Part shown: piece by piece, positions 49,701 to 58,700 of the stretch
Layout of the letters: every line of letters starts with the position of its first letter
Numbering within the stretch: the first letter of the stretch is position 1
DNA from: Astropecten irregularis
Taxonomy: Eukaryota; Echinodermata; Asteroidea; Paxillosida; Astropectinidae
DNA length: 64,000 nucleotides
Assembly: GCA_963971285.1 (NCBI GenBank)
Contig: OZ020262.1
Location: 3,908,082-3,972,081 of the forward strand
Direction of reading: 5' to 3'
Notes under the pieces: model-generated
Database searches by the model: none
Told to the model about the DNA's origin: nothing
Seen by the model: the letters and a program-made list of their open reading frames with translations, nothing else
Program-made: the position numbers and the translations under genes

Positions 49701-52700
49701 CAGAAATTCTGCCATTATTGCAATAATGGTTGGGGCAATATTTGTGATTGTTTCCCATAGTTACAGACATGAATAGGCAAATGTACATGTACTAAACAGT
49801 ACTATCAAATTCTCCTTTTTATAATACTAGAACAGAAATGAAAATCTGCATTTTTATTTTCTTCCATCTATTAGGGGCCTGTTTGTTTAATGCACAGGAT
49901 CATGAATCTTGTGGATAGTTACGGATAGGAGGTGGATCCCTAAATCTTGGATCCTTTGCGTTTAACAAACAGGCCCTAAATGTTCTATATTTACTCAAAA
50001 TTAATAAAAAGTCATGCGAGCGAAATCAATAAAATGCCCATCACGTCCATCGCACATTCTGTTTAAGACGGACATTAAAATGTGTGACATTATCGCCTAC
50101 GAACAAGAAGCCTGAAATAACATCCCCTAGCAACGCAGAAACCGTGCACAAAATGCAGCTCGTCAACACGTTGTTCTCTTTTTATTAAAAAAAGCATGGA
50201 CAGAGAAAAAAAATTCAATGCATTCATTCACACCTCCCGATAAGAAATTAAGCAAAAAACCTTCCAGGTACATGTACAACCATGCTTCTCTAATGATCAG
50301 GCCAGCGCCGGAGATAAGGAAGGGAAAAAAAAAAAGACCTCTGGAGCCCAAATTGGAAAAATATTTTCAGTCAGACTTCTTGGGCTAGCCGCCTTACGAA
50401 AACATCGAGAGAGAAGCAGAAAAAAAATCTGAGTGCATGTTTGAAAGGTATACATCCTTGGGCGACCATTCCTGTGTAGGAGCTTAGGATTGTACATTCA
50501 TGTCCAATATCAGGTGTGTGGGGGAGGAGGGAGGGGTGTGAATACTACAAAAGAAAAAGGGGAACAATAGACTTCTTCGAAAAAGCAAAAAAACACAACA
50601 AACAAACAAAAACAAGAAATAAGGATTTGGGATGTGCTCTTATTTGCCCTTTATTGTTGATGATGATGTTGTTTTGATGTTGTTATTGACATTGTTGTTG
50701 TTGCTGTCATTCTTGTTGTTGTCAATGTTGTTTATGTTGTTGTTGTTATTGTTGTTTTTCTTGTTGGTGCTGTTCTTGTTGTTGCTTATATTGTTGTCTT
50801 CATTACTGTTGCTGTTGTTGTTTTTGTTGTCGTGGGTGCTGTTCTTGTTGTCAATGTTGTTCTTTATGTTGTTGCTGCTTTTCTTGTTATCAATACATGT
50901 GTTGTTGTTGTTATTTACCGGTATGTTGTTTTCTTGTTGTTGTTGTTGTTATTTACTGGTATGTTGTTTTCTTCTTGTTGTTGTTGTTATTTACCGGTAT
51001 GTTGTTTTCTTGTTGTTGTTGTTATTTACCGGTATGTTGTTTTCTTGTTGTTGTTGTTGTTTTTTACCGGTATGTTGTTTTCTTGTTGTTGTTGTTATTT
51101 ACCGGTATGTTGTTTTCTTGTTGTTGTTGTTGTTATTTACCGGTATGTTGTTTTCTTCTTGTTGTTGTTATTTACCGGTATGTTGTTTTCTTGTTGTTGT
51201 TGTTGTTATTTACCGGTATGTTGTTTTCTTGTTGTTGTTGTTATTTACCGGTTTGTTGTTTTCTTGTTGTTGTTGTTATTTACCGGTATGTTGTTTTCTT
51301 GTTGTTGTTGTTATTTACCGGTATGCTGTTTTCTTGTTGTTGTTGCTGTTGTCTTTATAGTTCTTGCTGTTCTATGTTATGCCTTTGCACCACATACAAT
51401 TACCCAGGTGAAGAATGTGAGACCCTCTGGGTACAATGATACAAGGTGTGAACATTCCTAGCATAGCAGACAGGTAGAACTCACAACGTAACCCTCCAGA
51501 CTGTTTCTGCATCAGCAGCCGCCTGGCCGGCCAGGTCTGCCTAAATTATAATTCAATCCAAAGGTAGAGGGGGAAAGAGAGGGAAAAACCTGCAATGCAA
51601 GAGGATTTATGTAGGTAGCTCTGTGGGAAGTTGACACTCCACGGGACAATATGGACAGCGGAGGTTATAAAGGAATTCAATGCATTTCCTTGCTGCTCCT
51701 TAGTCCTTATTGTTTTTCCTGTGTATACATTCCTCATGACGTTGCCCAGTTTATGGACAGACATCTGTGCACGTTGCCATGAATGCATACATGTACTGCA
51801 ATTGAGTGTACAAATGTTATTGGATCCAACAAAATGAGTCACAACATCAACTTATTAATTTTCCATTTCACTCATGCTTCGGATGGAAGATGTTGAACTA
51901 AAAGAGGCTTGAAAGTAACTGCAAACCTTCCTTATGTTACATTGAATCCAATGCACCCCTTCCTTGTTTTACATTCTCTGAACAGGGGCCAATTTGATAG
52001 AGCTTCTTAAGCACCAAAATTTGCTTAAGCATAAAAACCTGGGTAAATGAAATCAGTATGCCAGCCAAAACTCCTTGTGAATGTTATGCTCAGCAAACAA
52101 TGGCCGAATACAAGTCAAAAGCAGTAACTATCACATGAAAATTTGGTTGGTAATTCTGTTTGATCAAGGAAGACTTTTCATGCTTTTAAAGCAAGTTTTG
52201 TGCTTAAGCAGTTCTATAAAATTGGCCTCAGGCTCTTGACTAGATATGATATGATTGATGTATGCAGTTTTGAACAAGATGAAACCGAATGCCGGCCACT
52301 CATCATTGAAAAGATTTGCAATTCCTCAAATAAATTACCAATCACTCAAGAAATTATCCAGCTAATGTGATGCGTGTATTGTTTCAAGTCTTCTACACAT
52401 GTCCAGAAATACACGAATAACATTAGCTTGCATAATTATCTGCCAATTTGGCAATACGTGCGTGCACAAGTGTTCCGAACGTCGCTTTAAAGCTGAGAGC
52501 ATTTCACTAAAACCAAGAGTGTTATTGGAGAAAACATGGCTGTTGTGCCAATCGACCGTTTTCCTCAATCCGCCAAGCTTATTTTTTTTTTTCAACAGCA
52601 CTTACGGTGGAAAATCCAGACATATAGGCCTACATGTCATGCGTGTAGCCTTAAAAAACATGCATTTGAATGATATTCAAGCCAGGGTGTGTCGAGAAGG

Positions 52701-55700
52701 AAGAAGAAATGCTGGGAAATTTGGATAATTGAATAAAGACGTCTGGCTTGTGATTGGTCATATATCTTTGATTGATTTTGATGAACTTGCAGGAGGGATA
52801 TTCTGAATGCATTATGCACGCTATATTTTTTTATTACTCAAGAGTTACGAGGGCCTAGTATTTAGATCCTTTTTTTTTCTCAGAGGTTAATGTTAAGATG
52901 TTTGGTTTGTTTTGTTTGTTTGAAGGATGAAACCGTGAGAATTTTGAATTTCATGAGGGCAATCAATATTTTCCAGGGCAAAGGGCATTTCTATAAAATG
53001 AAATTTATTGGATCACTTGAAGGGGCGCAAAGAGCCACAAAGGCAAAAAGCAGAGTCACTGAGGCAATGGGCATGGGCGCCAAGGCAACGACCAGAGTCA
53101 CCAAAGCAATGACCAGGGGCACCAAGGCAATGACCAGGGGCACCAAGGCAATGACCAGGGGCACCAAGGCAATGACCAGGGGCACCATGGCAATGACCAG
53201 GGGCACCAAGGCAATGACCAAGGGCACCAAGGCAATGACCAGAGTCACCAAAGCAATGACCAGGGGCACCAAGGCAATGACCAGAGTCACCAAAGCAATG
53301 ACCAGGGGCACCAAGGCAATGACCAAGTACACCAAGGCAATGACCAGAGTCACCAAATCAATGACCAGGGGCACCAAGGCAATGACCAAGTACACCAAGA
53401 CAATTACCAGAGTCACCAAAGCAATGACCAGGGGCACCAAGGCAATGATCAAGTGCATGGAGGCAATGAACAAAGGCATCAAGGCAACGACCAAAGGCAC
53501 CGGGGCAACAACCAGAGGCACCGAGGTTCCTACCCTGAGCACCGAAGCACTGATCTGAGCACCGAAGCACTGATCTGGGCACAAAAGCAATGACCAGGGC
53601 ACCAAAGGCAATGACCAGAGGCACCGAAGCAATGATCTGGGGCACCGAGGCAATGACCACAGGCACCAAGGCAACAACAAAGGGCACCAAGGCAACGACC
53701 AAAGGCACCGAGGCAATGACCGGGGGCACCAAGGCAATGACTAGGGGCACCAAGGCAATGACCAGGGACACCGAAGCAATGATCTGGGGCACCGAGGCAA
53801 CAACCAAGGGCACCAAGGCAATGACCAAAGGTACCGAGGCAATGACCGGGGGCACCAAGGCAATTTACCAGAGGCATCAAGGCAATCACCTCTCATTTAT
53901 CTCAGTGAAGTTCCTACCCTGTAGCATAACTTCTCAAGTTGCTCGATACAACAACAAAAAAAGGCCGACAGCCTCAACGCCCAGACATCAACAGGTATCC
54001 ATATCTCATAACATTTCCTGGTATGCCTTCCTTTCAAGTCTATAAACCCCAAACAAACCTTCCAACAATCGCTCCGCCACTTTTGTTCTTTGGGAATTTT
54101 CGTTCCTTTCTTCTGGTAGTCTTGTTCTTTCTTTTTTTTAAGTTCCCAGCTGTTCAAATCTCCCACCTTGGATTATATGAGGAGAGCCCAGTTGTGGCAC
54201 TTGCTTGTACTCAAAATAACCCCGGGGCACTGAGGAACTGCTGGGGCTTTAAGGTTCAAGCCAAGGCCTCCCAGTGGAGAACACCGGGGTGCAGGAGAGG
54301 GGGGATCAGAGGGAGGTGGAGGGTAGAGACGAGGTGAGGTGGTACTGTGGCTCAGACCTCAGCTTCAGAGGCGGTCATGGGGGGGGTGAGTGGGGTGAGG
54401 GTACGATTACAGAGGAATTCGGGCCGACGTTATCTGGCATGACAAATATGACTCTCCCCAACACACGTGTGTAAATGCCTGCAATCATAGAACCCCTATT
54501 GTTTCTCTTTTGTTTGGACTTATTAAACTTTTTGGCAGCAGCTCCATTGGTTTTGTACATGCTTTCCAATCGTGGACTTTTTCCCAATCGTGGACCCTAT
54601 TGTCCCTTTGGGCATTTCCACGGTTTTGGGACATTTTGTAATTTGCCTAGCCATTTTTGCATATTTGCATGCATTTCAAGGAACCATAAGTGGTACACTT
54701 ATTGATTCCAATAACATCTTTTTAAATTGGAGTCTTTCAAGAATGAGTGATCAAGGAATAGGTCAAAGTCACTGAAACAGAACAGTTGTACTAAGCTCAT
54801 GTTATCGTGGAATTGCCCCTTTTGTTATAAGTCCACAGTTTGAATGCCACTACAAACTCCCACATACCATTCAAGAGGATTAAAGTTTGGAGTTTTGTCA
54901 GAAGTATGAAGTCTGCCACAAAAAAAGGCGGGGACGGAATTTTATCAAGATTGGATATTGCTGGTGGAAGGCTTTGTGCAATAACTGATGGGTCTGGTGA
55001 TATGACTATTAAAGGGGTGAGAGTCGGACAGAGGTATTATTGCTATGCTGTTTTGTTACGGCAGCATTAACTCTGTTACTGTGTTACAAATGGATCTTTA
55101 AAGGGACTTCAAAGCCTGGTGGCGGGGGGGGGATCCTTTAAAGGGAACCGAAAGGACGAGAAGAAGAAGAAGAAGAAGAATGTGACTCTATGGTGCGTCT
55201 TTGAACTCACACACATACCATTACATATTGCAGACCAATTCAAGACCATCCATTTTGCACTTTGCATGCCATATGTAACACATAATCTATCTTCCATTCA
55301 CATTATGTTATCATTTGCTCCTGTGTGACCCCTAACCCTATGTGCCTATGTACCCATTCGCTCTTTGACTCCTGTGTTCTCATTTGCTTCCATGATTCCA
55401 TGCGCCCCTTTACCTCTATGTACCCTTTGCCCATGTAACTCTTTGCCTATGTACCCCCTTTGTTCTCATGTACCCTTTTAACCCATGCACCTGTTTGCCC
55501 CATGTACCCCTGCACCCCTCATGAACCCCGATGGTCCCTACAGTTGCCCCTGACCACATGCTCCTTCACCTACACGTACCCCTTCATCCCATTAAACACC
55601 CTTGAATACCCCCATGTACCCTTTTGCCTAGATGTACCCCCTTTGCTACTCATGAACCCCTTACCCAATATTAAGTTCCCCTCTTGTACTCCCATGTACC

Positions 55701-58700
55701 CACCTTATCCCAATGCACTCCTTTTATACCCATTTGTACCCTTTTACCCACAGGCACCCCTTTACCGCTCATGAAGTTGATTTCAAGAAGCCCTACGATC
55801 GATCGTAACTCGAATTACGTATCCTACATAGGACTGTGATGCATCATAAGTCCTACGATTGATAGCAAGTTACGGTGAGCTAAGTGAAATCGACCCATGA
55901 ACCCCTAACCCACTACAAAGTTCCCCTCTCCTCGCTCTTAGGTAGACACCTTATCCCAAAGCACACCTTATCCCATTGCACCCTTTTTATACCCATATGT
56001 ACCCGTTAACACACATTCTCCCAATGCACTCCTTCCCCATCCATGCCTCTCCACCCCTCCACTCTGATATGACTGGGCTACAAACCTTGTCGGTGACAGT
56101 CAGGGCATTCTCCTGCATGTTCATGATGGCCTCTGAAATTCGGATGTCAATGGAATCCATGACCGACTCAATGTTCACCGGTCCCTCCAGACGGTCTACC
56201 AGCACCAACATGGCGTCTGCAATGATAACAAGAAATTGCTCATGTCACCAACTACCCTCGACTGTGTGAAAATGACTTCTTTAAAGATGCACTACCCACC
56301 TTGTGGTAAAATAAATGAAAAAATAAATGAAACAAATTTCTTACGTCAACACATTTCATAGACAGGACCCGATTTCATGGTTCTGCTTACCGTACTTGTA
56401 AAATTGGCGCTTACAGGAGCAAAAAAAAATTCAGTGCTTACAAGAACTTATTTCATGGATTAGCAAGGAATTTTCAGTTGTGGGTATGAGTACTTTGCAT
56501 AAGTAAGGATCAATCGCTTACTCGGCTAGCGTAGAAAATCGGCGCTAAGCCTGTAAACTATTAAGAATGAGGATCATAAGTTCAGTGTGACTGAGGAGGA
56601 TAGGGGTGGGCAAGCCAGGCCCTCCTATTCTCCAACAATTTTTTATAAATTGCAGGTCATTATTTTGTCTGATGAGCAGTTTGCAGCAGTTTATCACTTG
56701 AATTGAATATTTGTGGATTTTTTTTTAGACAACTGGCAATGATCTTTCATAGATAATTTCCATTCATAGTTTCACATTAAAGCTTATAACTTTCACTACC
56801 TTGTCTAATTTTTAATTTGTACATTCTTTTTAACATCAGATTAACCTTAAAGGTAACATCATACTTTGGTTTTTATCAAAGAAATACAGATTAATGGGCA
56901 AAAATATCAAGACAGATACAGTAACAGTCATCTGTGAAAATTTCAGTCCCATACGGTGCCCACTTTTTGAGAAAACAGTGAAAAACGGCCACAGTATTTC
57001 TTAAGTCTTTTCTCTTTTATTTTTGATCTTTTAAAAGATCAAAAAGATTTTCGGTCGTTGTTTGACTAATTTCTGGATAAATGCAGCATTTCAGGCGGAA
57101 AAATTTTAACGGTATCTTTCTACCACCACCATCTTCATACCCTGTAAGTTATACATAAATCTGTGAACATTTCTGTTTTGGATTCTTACCAAGTATGATA
57201 CTACCTTTAAATCAGGCAACGCATCTTTAAGACAAATGGGAAAAAAACATCCATATTGAATTTTGCGCTGCACAAATTGATCTGGAGGTTTGCAGCATTG
57301 AAAGATTGATGCATTGTGAAGGACGAAACAAAATTAACTGTTCCACAATGGTATAAAGTACAAATTGAATTTCGGTTATTTACGTGTGGCAAAACCCATC
57401 CTGACCAAAAGCAATAAATCGTCTGAGATGATTCAAAACTCGAAGATTTATTTCCTTTTGGCCAGATGAAAAAAATAAAAAATCATAAACAAATTATCAA
57501 CAAGGCTATTTTTTATGTTTCTACCCAAGTCCTGAAACTGTCTTGTTAGTTTATGGAAAAAGACAAAAAACCAAACCAAACAAACAAAATAGTACAAATT
57601 GAGACGATGAAGGGACTGGAGCCAAGTCTACTTGACCTTACACCCCCCCCCCCCCCTTCCATACAACTCCTCATGCACAGATTAGAAATATGAGAGTAAG
57701 GGCCAAAGGTCGTATCAATAAATTGTCAAGGTAACTGCTTGGGGCTGTCCTTTTGAGTTGAACTAAATTGTTCTGTCAATTTATAATTACATTGCCAGTA
57801 CACAATGCACTTCAAGGCAAAAGGGTTGCTTGCTGCACATAATAAGTTTTTAGTGAGTTTGCAGCATGTGGGGCCGGTAACCATGTAATACAATGTATGG
57901 GACCAGCTAAGAGCTGCGTGACGTACATCGTGATATCGATTTGATGGGATATTGGTACAAGTGGCTGTTCGTGTACACAGTTTTTGACAATTGCTTGGGC
58001 GGGTAACCGATTATGAGTGAAGCATCATGTGGAACGAGCTGTGTTCAGCAGTTTGATTACCGGTACACTGAAGTTGCTGGGCAAGTGAAGCTGATCAGGG
58101 CAAGAACTTTGCAGAGGCAAAGAAGGTACCCTATTAAGTGCCCTGGTAGCTGCCTTGGTGCCCCAGTGGCTGCCCTGGTGAAGTAGTGGCCCTGGCTGCT
58201 GCCCTGACAGCCCCTAATCAATGCCTCAAGTGGTACCCCTGGTTATACTGCATAAGTGGCCCTGGTTGCAGTCATCTGGTTGCCCCTGGTCACTGCCCCG
58301 ATGCCCAATGTCTTGCTGCCGATAATCATTGCCTTGATGCCCCAGTCGCTGTCCTCTAAAGTGTCTTGATCAGTGCCTTGATGGCCATGGCCATTACCTC
58401 AAGTGCCCATATTTTACTGCCTTGTTGCCCCTTTCAAAGATCCTGCCGTACATGACAATTTCAGGCTAAATAAAATTGAGGCAAATGCAACATGCCATGA
58501 CATGCTAATTAATCTGCTAACCCCAGCTATGAATCTATTTTACCAAAAGCAGAACATGGAAGCTTCCACGCAAGATAGGCCAGAAGTCTGCAGTCAAGTG
58601 TATGAGAAATACAACGTGGGACAGTTTGCGCTATGAATGATTTTGTGCACAAAATCCCATAGATCAGCCAACATGGAAAGGATCTGTGTATAACTTGCTC

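Larger units (their letters stand above)
41086..56085 (-). other. GPC: 15-kb glypican intron
   Basis: No additional exon is recognised on either strand. It carries elements at 42260, 43315, 47416, 47585, 48103, 49874, 51985 and 55774, an 85-bp tandem duplication at 49576, and three large minisatellites (50650, 53030, 55330). GC-rich islands near 44540-44700 and 45790-45910 have no assignable content. Confidence 0.6.

Noticed and set aside
50632..51461. Three overlapping long plus-strand frames rich in Leu/Val/Cys/Phe
   Set aside because: They are translations of the TTG-rich minisatellite; all three frames are open for compositional reasons.
53094..53500. CRISPR-like array
   Set aside because: Units are contiguous with no unique spacers; the genome is eukaryotic.
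52890..54045. Long repeat proteins (AMTRGTK on +, PLVIALV on -)
   Set aside because: They come from a stop-free 21-bp minisatellite with open frames on both strands and no start, splice or domain support.
56376..56560. Additional GGCCAATTT-type MITE copy
   Set aside because: TTTCATGGTTCTGCTTAC and GCGCTAAGCCTG only partly resemble the family and no closing terminus was found.
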